From assembly GCF_000333955.1 (NCBI RefSeq), contig NZ_CAPS01000065.1, positions 1-61,058 on the forward strand: a DNA stretch of 61,058 bases, written 5' to 3'. The notes under the pieces were generated by a model. The model saw only the letters and a list, made by a program, of their open reading frames with translations, did not search any database and was not told where the DNA came from. The number at the start of each line of letters is the position of its first letter. The first letter of the stretch is position 1. The stretch is from Rhodococcus sp. AW25M09 (GTDB lineage: Bacteria; Actinomycetota; Actinomycetes; Mycobacteriales; Mycobacteriaceae). This document shows, one piece after another, positions 32,308-41,180 of this stretch. A program made the position numbers and the translations under genes.

Positions 32308-33525
32308 CTAATCAGTGCTCTCGGGAGCGGTCGGCGTCGGGGACTGCCGTCGCAGGATTGCCCGCACCACAAGTCCGACGGCCAACGCCCAGAACGCGGA
32401 TCCGATGCCTGCGAACGTCGAGCCGGATGCGGCGACGAGGAACGTCAGGACGGTCGCTTCCCGGTCCGAGCTGTGTTCGAGCGCTCCGAACAACGACGCC
32501 GCGAGTGTCCCGAGCAGAGCAAGTCCGGCAACGGTTTCCACAACTCCGGCAGGTGCCGCGGCGACCAGGGTAGCCAGCGCCGTGGCCAGCAATGCGAGCA
32601 CCAGATACGAGCAGCCGGCGGTGAAGGCAGCGATCCATCGACGCTTGGGGTCTGGATGGGCACCGGGATTGGCTGACAGCGCAGCGCTGATCGCAGCGAG
32701 ATTGATCGTGTGACCACCGGCGAACGCGCCCAGGACGGTGCCGGTTCCGGTGACGGTCATCGACGCCCGCCACGGGATTCGGAAACCGAACGACGCCATG
32801 ACCGTGGTCCCCGGGATGTTCTGCGACGCCATCGTGACGATGTACAGCGGCACCGCGATACCGATCGTCGCCTGCCAGGTCCAGTGCGGAACCGTCCAGT
32901 CGATTCGGGGAATCAGGTCGGATACCGCGATCGGGGTGCCGTTGGCGATGATGTCCGCGGCGATGATCGCAGCGGCGGCAGCGAACGCGGCGGGCACGGC
33001 CCAGCGTGGGCTGAAACGCAGAACGACGAGCCAGAGCACCACCACCGGCGCGATTTGCGCGGGGGAGCCGGCGAACGCGGCCACCGGTGCCGCGCACAGA
33101 GGCAAGAGAACCCCGGCCAACATCGCCTGGGCCAGGGGGATCGGTATTTTCGAGACCAGCGCGCCCAGCGTGGGCCACAGTCCCGTCAGAACGATCAGCA
33201 CCCCGACCGTGACGAACGCGCCCACTGCGGCGGGCCATCCTCCCACCACCACGCCGGTTCCGGCCAGCAGTGCCGCACCGGGAGTCGACCATGCCAAAGT
33301 GATGGGCTGTCGGTATCGGCGCGCGAGCCACATCATGCCCAGGGCCTGTGTCACGCACAGCGCCGACAATCCCGAGGCTGCTTCGGCCGGGGTGGCACCC
33401 ACCGCACGCAGGCCGGTCAGGACGACGGCGAAGGAGCTGGTGAAACCCACCAGTGAGGCCACGATTCCAGCACTGATGGGGGTCGAGAGCGGCGTGGGTC
33501 TGTCGGTGGCGTCGGCAGTGGTCAC
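32308..33525 (-). CDS. BenE-family benzoate/H+ symporter
   Basis: The 405-aa membrane protein has about 11-12 helices and the BenE layout: STPISAGIVASLVGFTSSFAVVL at the N-terminus, ITLAWSTPGAALLAG, NIPGTTVMASFGFRIPW and AFAGGHTINLAAISAAL. It imports benzoate or similar acids with protons. It starts at GTG 33525. It is divergent from the DasR-like regulator at 33707 but has no functional link to amino sugars that I can see. Confidence 0.88.
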   Translation of the reverse strand: MTTADATDRPTPLSTPISAGIVASLVGFTSSFAVVLTGLRAVGATPAEAASGLSALCVTQALGMMWLARRYRQPITLAWSTPGAALLAGTGVVVGGWPAAVGAFVTVGVLIVLTGLWPTLGALVSKIPIPLAQAMLAGVLLPLCAAPVAAFAGSPAQIAPVVVLWLVVLRFSPRWAVPAAFAAAAAIIAADIIANGTPIAVSDLIPRIDWTVPHWTWQATIGIAVPLYIVTMASQNIPGTTVMASFGFRIPWRASMTVTGTGTVLGAFAGGHTINLAAISAALSANPGAHPDPKRRWIAAFTAGCSYLVLALLATALATLVAAAPAGVVETVAGLALLGTLAASLFGALEHSSDREATVLTFLVAASGSTFAGIGSAFWALAVGLVVRAILRRQSPTPTAPESTD

Positions 33526-33644
33526 GAGTGTCGATGATGCACTGTGGGCAGACGTCTGTCGCGCTGTTTCCCATCGCTTCGATTCTCCGGCACCTCTCGG
33601 GAGCGGAATTCTGTCGGACCACCACCGGCGTGACGTAGTCTTTG

Positions 33645-33677
33645 GTTGGACCGGACCAGTCCGTACCGCTGGTCCGG
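33645..33677 (+). promoter_or_regulatory. dre-like operator and dyad upstream of the DasR-like gene
   Basis: GTTGGACCGGACCAGT (33645-33660) matches the Streptomyces dre consensus ACTGGTCTAGACCAGT at 11 of 16 positions. In addition CCGGACCAG (33651-33659) is repeated in exact inverse as CTGGTCCGG (33669-33677), giving two half-sites. It lies 30-62 bp before the regulator start, which suggests autoregulation. Confidence 0.6.
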
Positions 33678-33706
33678 CGAGTGACCGAAAGGCCGGCGCA
33701 GTGGTG

Positions 33707-34450
33707 ATGCCCGTACATCTGAGGGACAGTCAGGTCCCCAAGCACGAACAACTGCGCGCAATTCTGTTGCATCGCTGCACCAAAGAGCTCCAACCGGGCG
33801 ACTTGATGCCGAGCGAGCGGAAGTTGATGGAGGATTACGGCGTCAGCCGCATCACCGTCCGGGAAGCCATCGGACAGCTCGTCAACGACGGACATCTGGT
33901 GCGGGTCCGCGGCAAAGGTACTTTCGTTGCCAGTCGCACCGTGCAATCGCGTCTGCACCTGGCATCGTTCTCGGAGGAGATGCGCGCGCAAGGATTGACC
34001 CCCACGACCGTGGTGCTCTTTGCGCGGCTCGAAAACCCCTCCGCCGCAACAACTCGTGCTCTGGGTCTGGCCGACGGGGAGCAGACCTACCACGTCAAGC
34101 GTCTACGATTGGCCGACGCCGAACCGGTCAGCGTCGACGATGGCTGGTTTCGCGCGTCGCTGCTTCCCGGTCTGATCGACCACGATTTGAGCAAGTCGGT
34201 GTACGAGGCCGTGCACACCCATTACGGGCTGACCATCGACAGGGCCGAGCAGACCGTCAAAGCGACTGCGGCCGACAGTGATACCGCCACTCTGCTGGGC
34301 ACCAAGCGCGGCGCCCCGGTGCTGTACTTCGACCGTGTCTCCTTCAGCGGCGACGAGCCCCTCGAACACACCGAGAGCTGGTACCGATGTGATCGGTATC
34401 AGCTGTCGATGGAGGTGGAAGGCCGACGCCGCACCACCCCGCGTCGGTGA
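33707..34450 (+). CDS. dasR: GntR-family regulator, DasR-like (HutC/UTRA)
   Basis: The 247-aa repressor has an N-terminal winged HTH (HEQLRAILLHRC, GDLMPSERKLMEDYGVSRITVREAIGQL, VRVRGKGTFVA; residues 12-75) and a UTRA effector domain (SFSEEMRAQGLTPTTVVLFARLENP to the end). DasR homologues bind glucosamine-6-phosphate-type effectors and control PTS uptake of GlcNAc. The ATG at 33707 is preceded by GTG codons at 33701 and 33704 and no strong ribosome site, so the exact start is open. Its placement beside the PTS and nag genes and the dre-like sites supports the name. Confidence 0.85.
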   Translation: MPVHLRDSQVPKHEQLRAILLHRCTKELQPGDLMPSERKLMEDYGVSRITVREAIGQLVNDGHLVRVRGKGTFVASRTVQSRLHLASFSEEMRAQGLTPTTVVLFARLENPSAATTRALGLADGEQTYHVKRLRLADAEPVSVDDGWFRASLLPGLIDHDLSKSVYEAVHTHYGLTIDRAEQTVKATAADSDTATLLGTKRGAPVLYFDRVSFSGDEPLEHTESWYRCDRYQLSMEVEGRRRTTPRR

Positions 34451-34452
34451 GA

Positions 34453-34917
34453 TCAGGGCAGCTCGAACAGCGGATCACCCGTTGTCACGTCGCTGCCGAT
34501 TTGTGTGCTCGTGATCGAGTCCGGTTTCGAGTCCATCAGCACCACGGGAACCACATCCGAGTAGCCCGCTGCCGCGATCGCGGTGGGATCGTAGGTGACG
34601 ACGAGGTCACCCGCCTGCACACGATCACCCTCGGCCGCAACGAGTTCGAAGCCCTCGCCCTTCATCTTCACGGTGTCGATACCGATATGTACCAGGACGC
34701 CCGCCTTGTCGTCGGTGAAGACGACGAACGCGTGTGGATGAAGCTTGAGTATTTTGCCCTCGACCGGTGAACGAACCTCGACGGGTCCGTTGCTGGGGGC
34801 CGGGCGCACTGCCACACCGGAACCCACCATCTGCGCGGAGAACACCGGGTCCGGCACGTCGGCGAGCGAGAACACCTGGCCGGCCACGGGACTGAGGACA
34901 GTCCGGCTGCCGTTCAC
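34453..34917 (-). CDS. crr: PTS glucose/GlcNAc-type EIIA component
   Basis: The 154-aa phosphocarrier receives phosphate from HPr on the His in VLVHIGIDTVKM (His near residue 77). Other EIIA(Glc) marks are the N-terminal SPVAGQVFSLADVPDPVFSAQMVGSG and the VLMDSKP region. The GTG at 34917 overlaps the EIIB stop (GTGA), so it follows EIIB in a two-gene unit. It is convergent with the regulator gene, with 2 bp between them. HPr and EI genes are not in the window. Confidence 0.92.
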   Translation of the reverse strand: MNGSRTVLSPVAGQVFSLADVPDPVFSAQMVGSGVAVRPAPSNGPVEVRSPVEGKILKLHPHAFVVFTDDKAGVLVHIGIDTVKMKGEGFELVAAEGDRVQAGDLVVTYDPTAIAAAGYSDVVPVVLMDSKPDSITSTQIGSDVTTGDPLFELP

Positions 34918-35144
34918 AGAATGTCGCCGATGTCTTCTGCGAGCGTGTCCGCCTCGGGGCCGACGATGACCTGCACGGCTGTGCCCTTGTGGAACACGCC
35001 ATGGGCCCCTGCCGCTTTGAGGGCTGCTTCGTCGACCAACGAGCCGTCCTTCACTTCGGTACGGAGCCGAGTGATGCATGCTTCGATCTCGACGATGTTG
35101 TCGGCGCCGCCGAGGCCCTTCACGATTGCATCCGCCTTGGACAT
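34914..35144 (-). CDS. nagF: PTS EIIB component, GlcNAc type
   Basis: The 76-aa free-standing EIIB domain has its phosphorylated Cys in IEACITRLRTEVKD (Cys near 23) and GVFHKGTAVQVIVGPEAD at the end, the canonical glucose-family EIIB pattern. It shuttles phosphate from EIIA to the sugar bound by EIIC. The ATG at 35144 has AGGAAC upstream. It is divergent from EIIC across a 179-bp region holding a dre-like site. Confidence 0.92.
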   Translation of the reverse strand: MSKADAIVKGLGGADNIVEIEACITRLRTEVKDGSLVDEAALKAAGAHGVFHKGTAVQVIVGPEADTLAEDIGDIL

Positions 35145-35233
35145 GGTTTGTTCCTACTCTCTGTTGGCCGTATTTCCTGTCGGCCGGATCACACGTCTGG
35201 GTTGACATGAGCCTGCCACCTGGTCAAACTACA

Positions 35234-35249
35234 ACTGGTAATGACCGGA
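35234..35249. promoter_or_regulatory. dre-like operator in the PTS divergent promoter
   Basis: ACTGGTAATGACCGGA matches the dre consensus ACTGGTCTAGACCAGT at 11 of 16 positions, including the whole left half ACTGGT. It lies midway between the EIIB start (35144) and the EIIC start (35324), so one repressor could shut both transcripts. Confidence 0.6.
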
Positions 35250-35323
35250 CAGTACCCCTGATGGCACCCGGTCACAACAACAGAATTCATCCTCGAAGGA
35301 CCAGCCTCGAAGAGAAGGTCGCC

Positions 35324-36571
35324 ATGACCCCGAAGAAAACGGATTCGGTCGACACCGAGTCGAAGAAGGAATCCCGGTCACTGGCCGGATTGCAGCGATT
35401 CGGGCGCAGTCTCATGCTCCCGATCGCCGTTCTGCCCGCCGCCGGAATTCTGCTGCGGCTCGGCCAAGACGACCTGCTCGGCAGATTCAGCGCGCTGGGG
35501 ACCGCCGCCGCGGTCATCTCTGCCGCCGGTCAGGCGGTGTTCACGTGGCTTCCGCTGATCTTCGCCGTCGGTATCGCCATCGGCTGGGCCAAGAAGTCGG
35601 ACGGTTCGACGGCGCTCGCCGCGGTCGTCGGATACATGGTGATGAACGGTGTCTTCACGGCAATGTCGCCGGTGGTCCTCGAGGGCAAGGTGGACGCCAA
35701 CGGCGACCCGGCCGTGATCGACTACGGGGTGCTGGCCGGTATCGTCATCGGCCTGCTCTCTGCCATCCTCTGGCAGCGGTTCTACCGGCAGAAGTTGCCC
35801 GACTACCTCGGATTCTTCAGCGGCCGTCGGCTCGTGCCGATCCTGACCGCGATCACCGGTCTCGTTGTTGCCGTGATCATGTCGTTCGTCTACCCGATCT
35901 TCTACAGCGCGCTCAACTGGGTCGGGAATACCGTCGCCGATCACAGCGTGGTGGGCAGCGGCATCTACGGGTTCGCCAACCGCATGCTGATTCCGACCGG
36001 GCTGCACCACATTCTGAATTCGGTCGTCTGGTTCCTCGTCGGCGACTACCAGGATGCGAGCGGGCAGTTGGTGCGCGGTGACCTCAACCGGTTCTTCGCC
36101 GGTGACCCGTCCGCCGGAGTCTTCATGACCGGATTCTTTCCGATCATGATGTTCGCGCTTCCGGCCGCGGCATTCGCGATCTACCGCAACGCCAAGCCGT
36201 CACAGAAGAAAATCGTCGGCGGAATCATGCTGTCCACCGGCCTGACTGCCTTCGTCACCGGCATCACCGAGCCGCTCGAGTACTCGTTCATGTTCGTTGC
36301 CTGGCCGCTCTACATCATCCATGCTGTGCTGACCGGAACCTCGATGGCGCTGTGCAACGCGCTCGGAATTCACGACGGGTTCTTCTTCTCCGCCGGTGGC
36401 ATCGACTACCTGCTGAACTACGGGATTGCCACCAAGGCATGGTTGCTGATTCCGATCGGCCTTGTCTATGCGGTGATCTACTACTTCCTGTTCAGTTTCG
36501 TCATCAAGAAGTGGAACCTGCGCACCCCGGGCCGCGAGGACGATGTGGCAGCCGAACCGACCCAGGCATGA
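35324..36571 (+). CDS. nagE: PTS EIIC component, GlcNAc transporter
   Basis: The 415-aa membrane permease of the glucose-glucoside PTS family has SLMLPIAVLPAAGILLRLGQ near residue 30, GYMVMNGVF, the LIPTGLHHILNSVVWFLVGDY loop and GITEPLEYSFMFVAWPLY carrying the substrate Glu. It moves GlcNAc and releases GlcNAc-6-P inside. The ATG at 35324 follows AGAGAAGG. The EIIA, EIIB and EIIC domains are separate polypeptides, as in Streptomyces nagE2/nagF/crr. Its stop overlaps nagA. Confidence 0.92.
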   Translation: MTPKKTDSVDTESKKESRSLAGLQRFGRSLMLPIAVLPAAGILLRLGQDDLLGRFSALGTAAAVISAAGQAVFTWLPLIFAVGIAIGWAKKSDGSTALAAVVGYMVMNGVFTAMSPVVLEGKVDANGDPAVIDYGVLAGIVIGLLSAILWQRFYRQKLPDYLGFFSGRRLVPILTAITGLVVAVIMSFVYPIFYSALNWVGNTVADHSVVGSGIYGFANRMLIPTGLHHILNSVVWFLVGDYQDASGQLVRGDLNRFFAGDPSAGVFMTGFFPIMMFALPAAAFAIYRNAKPSQKKIVGGIMLSTGLTAFVTGITEPLEYSFMFVAWPLYIIHAVLTGTSMALCNALGIHDGFFFSAGGIDYLLNYGIATKAWLLIPIGLVYAVIYYFLFSFVIKKWNLRTPGREDDVAAEPTQA

Positions 36572-37752
36572 CCGGGTCGACAACGAGAACGCTGCGAGGT
36601 CGCGTCGTCACGGACGAGGAGGTGATCGAGGACGGCGTCGTCGCACTGACCGGAGATCGGATCTCGTGGGTCGGACCCAGTAGACGCTGGACGGGGGAGG
36701 CGGTATCGCAATCGGATTCGACGATCCTCCCGGGCTTGGTCGATGTGCACTGCCATGGCGGCAAAGGGGCGTCGTTCCCCGATTCCGCAGCCGCCGATCT
36801 CATGACTGCGGTGCGGCATCACCGTTCGCGCGGCACCACGACGATGCTCGCCTCGCTGGTGTCGGCACCGCCGGAACGGCTGATCGGGCAGACGTCGCTC
36901 TTGGCCGATCTGTACGAGTCCGGCGACATCGCCGGCGTGCACATCGAGGGGCCGTTTCTCTCCGTCGCTCGCTGCGGCGCTCAGGATCCGGCCTCGCTCC
37001 GCAGCGGTGACCCTGGCTTGCTGCGTGACATCCTGGGCGCAGGCCGTGGCGCGGTGCGGTCGATGACTCTCGCGCCCGAGGTGAACGGTTTCGACGCTGT
37101 CGCAGAGGTGCTGCGGGAGAACGACATACTGCCGAGCATCGGGCACACGGACGCCGACGCGCTCACCACCCGCCGCGGTATCGAGTCGCTGGGAAACGGG
37201 CCGATCACGGCCACCCATCTGTTCAACGGAATGCCGACCTGGCACCACCGTGCACCGGGGCCGGTGAGCGAGTGTTTGGCAGCCGCGGCCCGCGGTGTGA
37301 TGGTGCTCGAACTGATCGGTGACGGAGTGCATCTTGCCGACGAGACCGTGCGTGCGGTGTTCGATCTCGTCGGTGGTGCGCAGATCGCACTGGTGTCCGA
37401 CGCGATGGCTGCGGCCGGTATGTCGGACGGGCGATATCGACTCGGACCACTGGACGTGACCGTGCACGACTCGGTCGCACGGTTGTCCCGCGACGCAGAT
37501 CCCGAGACGGCGCCGATTGCGGGTGGGACGGCGACCGCGTTGGATCTGCTGCGCCGGGCCGTGAAGAATGCCGGTGTGCCGTTGGTCCAGGCGGTGCGCG
37601 CAGGGGCGTCGACTCCGGCCAGATCGATCGGCCTCGGTTCCCAGATCGGCCGCCTGGAGAAGGGAATGAGAGCCGACGTAGTCGTAGTCGACTCCGACTT
37701 CGAACCGGTGCACGTCATCAAAGGTGGAGCTGCGATCGAGGAGGACAAGTAG
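36568..37752 (+). CDS. nagA: N-acetylglucosamine-6-phosphate deacetylase
   Basis: The 394-aa amidohydrolase removes acetate from GlcNAc-6-P to give GlcN-6-P. Metal and active-site motifs are visible: LPGLVDVHCHGGKG, GVHIEGPFLS, IGHTDAD, THLFNGMPTWHHR and the catalytic Asp in ALVSDAMAAAGM. The ATG at 36568 overlaps the EIIC stop, and its own stop is followed directly by nagB, so uptake and first breakdown step are coupled. The product GlcN-6-P is the expected DasR effector. Confidence 0.94.
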   Translation: MTGSTTRTLRGRVVTDEEVIEDGVVALTGDRISWVGPSRRWTGEAVSQSDSTILPGLVDVHCHGGKGASFPDSAAADLMTAVRHHRSRGTTTMLASLVSAPPERLIGQTSLLADLYESGDIAGVHIEGPFLSVARCGAQDPASLRSGDPGLLRDILGAGRGAVRSMTLAPEVNGFDAVAEVLRENDILPSIGHTDADALTTRRGIESLGNGPITATHLFNGMPTWHHRAPGPVSECLAAAARGVMVLELIGDGVHLADETVRAVFDLVGGAQIALVSDAMAAAGMSDGRYRLGPLDVTVHDSVARLSRDADPETAPIAGGTATALDLLRRAVKNAGVPLVQAVRAGASTPARSIGLGSQIGRLEKGMRADVVVVDSDFEPVHVIKGGAAIEEDK

Positions 37753-38532
37753 ATGGAGATCGTGATCCACGATGGGGTCGCCGAGGTGGACCGCACCGCC
37801 GCAGACATCGTCGAGCGATCGGTTCGTACCCCGCAGACGGTATTGGGATTGGCGACCGGATCCACACCGGTGGGCACGTATCGCGAACTGGCCAGACGGC
37901 ATCGCGACGAGGGGCTGTCGTTCTCGCACTGTCGGGCCTTTCTGCTCGACGAGTACATCGGCGTGCCGAAAAGTGCTGAGCAGTCGTATTTCTCGTTCAT
38001 TCGGGAGAACTTCGTCGACCACGTCGATCTGGACGACGACGCGGTGTTCTCTCCCGACGGCGAAGCCGACGACATCTCGGTGGAGGCGCAGCGGTACGAC
38101 GCGGCGATCGCAGCAGCCGGTGGTATCGACGTTCAGATCCTGGGAATCGGCACCGACGGGCACATCGGATTCAACGAGCCCGGATCCTCGCTACGGTCCA
38201 GGACTCGGGTGAAGACGCTCACCGAACAGACGCGCGCAGACAATGCCCGCTTCTTCGACGCACCCGAGGACGTGCCACACCACGTACTGACGCAGGGCCT
38301 GGGCACCATCGACGAGGCACGTCACTTGGTGCTGATCGCGACGGGGGAGTCGAAGGCGCGCGCGGTGGCTGCCGCCGTCGAGGGGCCGTTGTCGGCGCAC
38401 TGCCCTGCATCGGTAATTCAGTGGCACCCGCACGTGAGCGTGCTGCTGGACGAGGCCGCGGCGTCGTCGCTGGCGTTGGCGGAGTACTACCGCTACGCCT
38501 ACGCCAACAAGCCTCGGTGGCAACACCTCTGA
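37753..38532 (+). CDS. nagB: Glucosamine-6-phosphate deaminase
   Basis: The 259-aa sugar-isomerase-fold enzyme converts GlcN-6-P to fructose-6-P and ammonia. Motifs are GLATGSTPVGTYRELARRH near residue 33, CRAFLLDEYIGVP and the catalytic ILGIGTDGHIGFNEPGSSL near residues 130-148. The ATG follows the nagA stop with no gap. It ends 2 bp before the stop of the convergent AroE-like gene, with no room for a separate terminator. Confidence 0.94.
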   Translation: MEIVIHDGVAEVDRTAADIVERSVRTPQTVLGLATGSTPVGTYRELARRHRDEGLSFSHCRAFLLDEYIGVPKSAEQSYFSFIRENFVDHVDLDDDAVFSPDGEADDISVEAQRYDAAIAAAGGIDVQILGIGTDGHIGFNEPGSSLRSRTRVKTLTEQTRADNARFFDAPEDVPHHVLTQGLGTIDEARHLVLIATGESKARAVAAAVEGPLSAHCPASVIQWHPHVSVLLDEAAASSLALAEYYRYAYANKPRWQHL

Positions 38533-38533
38533 G

Positions 38534-39361
38534 TCAGCTGCGAGAGAACGTCGATGCGCGCGCGATCTGCTCGTCCGACGGCCGCACACCGGTGTAGAGG
38601 ACGAATTGCTCGGCCGCCTGCAGGGCGATGACCTGCGCGCCGGTGATCACCGGTTTGTTCGCCGCGCGGGCGGCCACGATCAGCGGCGTCTCCGACGGCA
38701 TGGCGACGACGTCGATCACCGCGTGTGCCGCGCCGATCTGTTCGTCGGTGAACGGTGCGGAATCTGCGTCGGGTCCACCGGCCATCCCCACCGGGGTGAC
38801 GTTCACCAATAGGTCTGCGGCCACTGCCTGGGCAGACCAGGCGTAGCCGTAGTTCTCGGCGAGGGCAGAGCCGGTGTTCGCGTTACGGGCGACGACGGTG
38901 CCACGGGTGAAACCCGAATCGCGCAGTGCAGCAACGACAGCCTTGGCCATGCCGCCGCTTCCGGTGACGGCCACCGACAAATCGGGCGGAAAGGATTGTG
39001 TCGCGAGCAGATTCGCAATGGCCTGGTAGTCGGTGTTGTACGCGTGCAGAACGCCGTTCTCGTTGACGATGGTGTTGACGGATTCGATCGCGCTCGCGGA
39101 CTCGTGCATGACGTCGACCAGGTCGATGACATCTTCCTTGAACGGCATGGAGACGGCGCAGCCTCGAATGCCCAGCGCGCGAACGCCACCCACGGCGGCG
39201 GCAAGATCGGTGGTGGTGAATGCCTTGTAGACGAAGTTCAGGTCCAGCTCGTCGTACAGGTAGTTGTGGAAGCGCGTCCCGATGTTGCTCGGTCGGCCGG
39301 ACAGAGACATGCACAGCTGCGTCTCACGGTTGAGGAAGCTGCGCGACGGTGCCGTTGACAT
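38534..39361 (-). CDS. aroE: Shikimate dehydrogenase family protein
   Basis: The 275-aa protein has the AroE two-domain layout: substrate site LSGRPSNIGTRFHNYLYDEL, catalytic Lys in AVSMPFKEDVIDLVD, NTIVNENGVLHAYNTD with the catalytic Asp, and the NADP loop VTGSGGMAKAVVAALRD. It reduces 3-dehydroshikimate or a relative such as quinate. It is not next to other aro genes, so it may be a paralogue rather than the biosynthetic AroE. The ATG at 39361 has a weak ribosome site. Confidence 0.82.
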   Translation of the reverse strand: MSTAPSRSFLNRETQLCMSLSGRPSNIGTRFHNYLYDELDLNFVYKAFTTTDLAAAVGGVRALGIRGCAVSMPFKEDVIDLVDVMHESASAIESVNTIVNENGVLHAYNTDYQAIANLLATQSFPPDLSVAVTGSGGMAKAVVAALRDSGFTRGTVVARNANTGSALAENYGYAWSAQAVAADLLVNVTPVGMAGGPDADSAPFTDEQIGAAHAVIDVVAMPSETPLIVAARAANKPVITGAQVIALQAAEQFVLYTGVRPSDEQIARASTFSRS

Positions 39362-39371
39362 CGTTCTGACC

Positions 39372-40094
39372 TTACCCTTGGCACGTCGACGCGACCGAGC
39401 CGAGAACACTGTTGTCGGCCTCGGTGATCGGTAGCTCGTACTGAGCGGCAACGGAGAGGTATTTACCCGCGTAGAAGCAGTGGTAGGCCGCATTCGGCGG
39501 CATCCATTGTGAGGGTGTCTTGTCACTCTTGCTCTGGTTGTCGGCTCCGTTGACCGCCAAGAGGTTGAAGGTGATGTCGTTGGCGAATCTGATGCGCTTG
39601 TCGGGTAACCATGTGTTCGCTCCCATGTCCCACGCGGCGGACAGAGGGTAGACGTGGTCGATCTGAATCTGCCCGGCATCGGCTTTGGTGAACTGCAGTC
39701 GCTCACCGGAATACGGATCGGAGAGCATGCCCGACAGCACGACGCAGTTGTGGGTGCGCTCTCGAAACTCGACCTCGGTCATCGACAGCGCCAACACATT
39801 GTCGCGAGTTCCGCAGCCGTCGTGGCCGCCCGGCCCGTCGTAGTCGTCCGTCCACGCAGGCCCGAAAACGCACCCTTCACCGCTCTTGCATCCGCGCTCG
39901 TACCCGAGGGCGTCGGGCCGGGCAGCGACCACGCGTACCTGGGCGAGCAGCTCGTCGATCTGCACTCGGGTAGGGCTACCAGGTGCAGGCGCGGCCGGAG
40001 CGAAGCCCGGGATCACCGGCCGGTCGCACGACCCGAAGCCGGCCATCACCACCGCAGCGATCACCAGCGCCACGGCTACCCACACTTTTTTCAC
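39372..40094 (-). CDS. Exported HNH nuclease-like protein (GmrSD C-terminal/DUF1524 type)
   Basis: The 240-aa protein begins with a basic, hydrophobic export signal (KKVWVAVALVIAAVVMAGFGSC) ending in a possible lipobox FGSC. The C-terminal half has the HNH core: IQIDHVYPLSAAWDMGA, then FANDITFNLLAVNGADNQSKSDKTPSQWMPP. This is the arrangement of DUF1524/GmrSD-like secreted HNH proteins of actinobacteria. Cys pairs (RGCKSGEGCVFG, HDGCGTRD) suggest an oxidised, extracytoplasmic fold. The start is GTG 40094. A GTG at 40100 is equally possible. DNA or RNA would be the substrate. Confidence 0.78.
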   Translation of the reverse strand: MKKVWVAVALVIAAVVMAGFGSCDRPVIPGFAPAAPAPGSPTRVQIDELLAQVRVVAARPDALGYERGCKSGEGCVFGPAWTDDYDGPGGHDGCGTRDNVLALSMTEVEFRERTHNCVVLSGMLSDPYSGERLQFTKADAGQIQIDHVYPLSAAWDMGANTWLPDKRIRFANDITFNLLAVNGADNQSKSDKTPSQWMPPNAAYHCFYAGKYLSVAAQYELPITEADNSVLGSVASTCQG

Positions 40095-40185
40095 ACACAC
40101 CCCATCTTCGATCTGTGCATTCGGCCTTCGGGGTAGCAGTGTGCCGGACGGTACCGACAGTGACTCCGCACGCTGACAGCCGGAG

Positions 40186-41091
40186 TCAACGAACCTCGAC
40201 GACGACTTTGCCGAGAGCGTGCCCGTTCTCGACGAGAGCGAGAGCCTCACCGGCGCGGTCGAGTGGGAAGACGTGGTCGATGCGCGGTCGAAGCACGCCG
40301 TTCGTCACCAGATCTGCCAACCGAGTGAATGCGGCGGTGGTGCGATCACGTTGTGCTCCGGACCCGCCCCACCGGGCGGCCAGCGTCGGGTCGGCGACGC
40401 TGACGATCGGTGTCCCCGAGTGCACATTGGACGCGGCCGCGCGCAGCGTGTCACCGCCGACGAGGTCGACGATGCCGTGGACCGGTCGCGAAAGGGAATG
40501 GACGTAGTCGGGGCCGGCGGCGACGAACTCGGCACCGAGGCTCTCGATCCATTCCCTTTTGCCGGGGCTCGCGACGGCGAGAACGTCGATGTCATCGGCG
40601 CGCGCCAGCTGCAGAACCGACGATCCGACCCCGCCTCCAGCGCCGAGCACGAGCAGCGTGTTGCCCGAAACCAACGCCAGCCCGCGCAGAGAGTCGTAGG
40701 CGGTCCCGGCCGCAACCGGCAGAGTGGCTGCGGCTGCCCAGGACACCGAATCGGGCTTGTGCGCAGTGCTCGACGCGTTCAGCACGGTGTACTGCGCGTA
40801 GCCGCCGTATCCCGACGCGGTCGCCCCGAACACTTCGTCACCGACCGAGAACTCGGCCACACCGGAGCCGGCCCCGACGACGGTGCCCGACACTTCCCGC
40901 CCCAGTACCGCGGGCAGGGTGATCTGCACGGTGTCTTTGCGGTTGCCCGCCCGCACCTTCCAATCGGCGGGATTCACCCCGGCTGCGTGCACCGCGACGA
41001 GAATTTGCCCGGACCCGGGCTCTGCGATGGGTAGGTCGAGCAGGGACTCGGTCTCGGGTCCGCCGTATTCGCTGAAGCCGTACGCGATCAT
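40186..41091 (-). CDS. NADPH-dependent quinone oxidoreductase-like (MDR family)
   Basis: The 301-aa medium-chain reductase has the GroES-like domain (PETESLLDLPIAEPGSGQILVAVHAAGVNPADWKVRAG) and a Rossmann loop VLGAGGGVGSSVLQLAR near residue 150. Zinc-binding residues of alcohol dehydrogenases are absent, so it fits the quinone oxidoreductase/zeta-crystallin group. The substrate is unknown. The ATG at 41091 is divergent from the SNF2 helicase gene, with a 90-bp shared region. Confidence 0.87.
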   Translation of the reverse strand: MIAYGFSEYGGPETESLLDLPIAEPGSGQILVAVHAAGVNPADWKVRAGNRKDTVQITLPAVLGREVSGTVVGAGSGVAEFSVGDEVFGATASGYGGYAQYTVLNASSTAHKPDSVSWAAAATLPVAAGTAYDSLRGLALVSGNTLLVLGAGGGVGSSVLQLARADDIDVLAVASPGKREWIESLGAEFVAAGPDYVHSLSRPVHGIVDLVGGDTLRAAASNVHSGTPIVSVADPTLAARWGGSGAQRDRTTAAFTRLADLVTNGVLRPRIDHVFPLDRAGEALALVENGHALGKVVVEVR

Positions 41092-41180
41092 GTGAACACT
41101 GTGCCCTACGGACCGGACCGAGCGGTGGCGTCGGACTGCCTCGCCGAGGAGATGTCGGTGCGTCCTGGTTGGATGGACCG

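Noticed and set aside
32738..33706. Long N-terminal extension of the DasR-like regulator
   Set aside because: The frame stays open upstream but overlaps the BenE gene on the other strand. Homology begins at 33707 and the operator lies in the supposed coding part.
36481..38163. 560-codon minus-strand frame opposite nagA/nagB
   Set aside because: The opposite strand carries two unmistakable enzymes. Long antisense frames are expected at this GC content.
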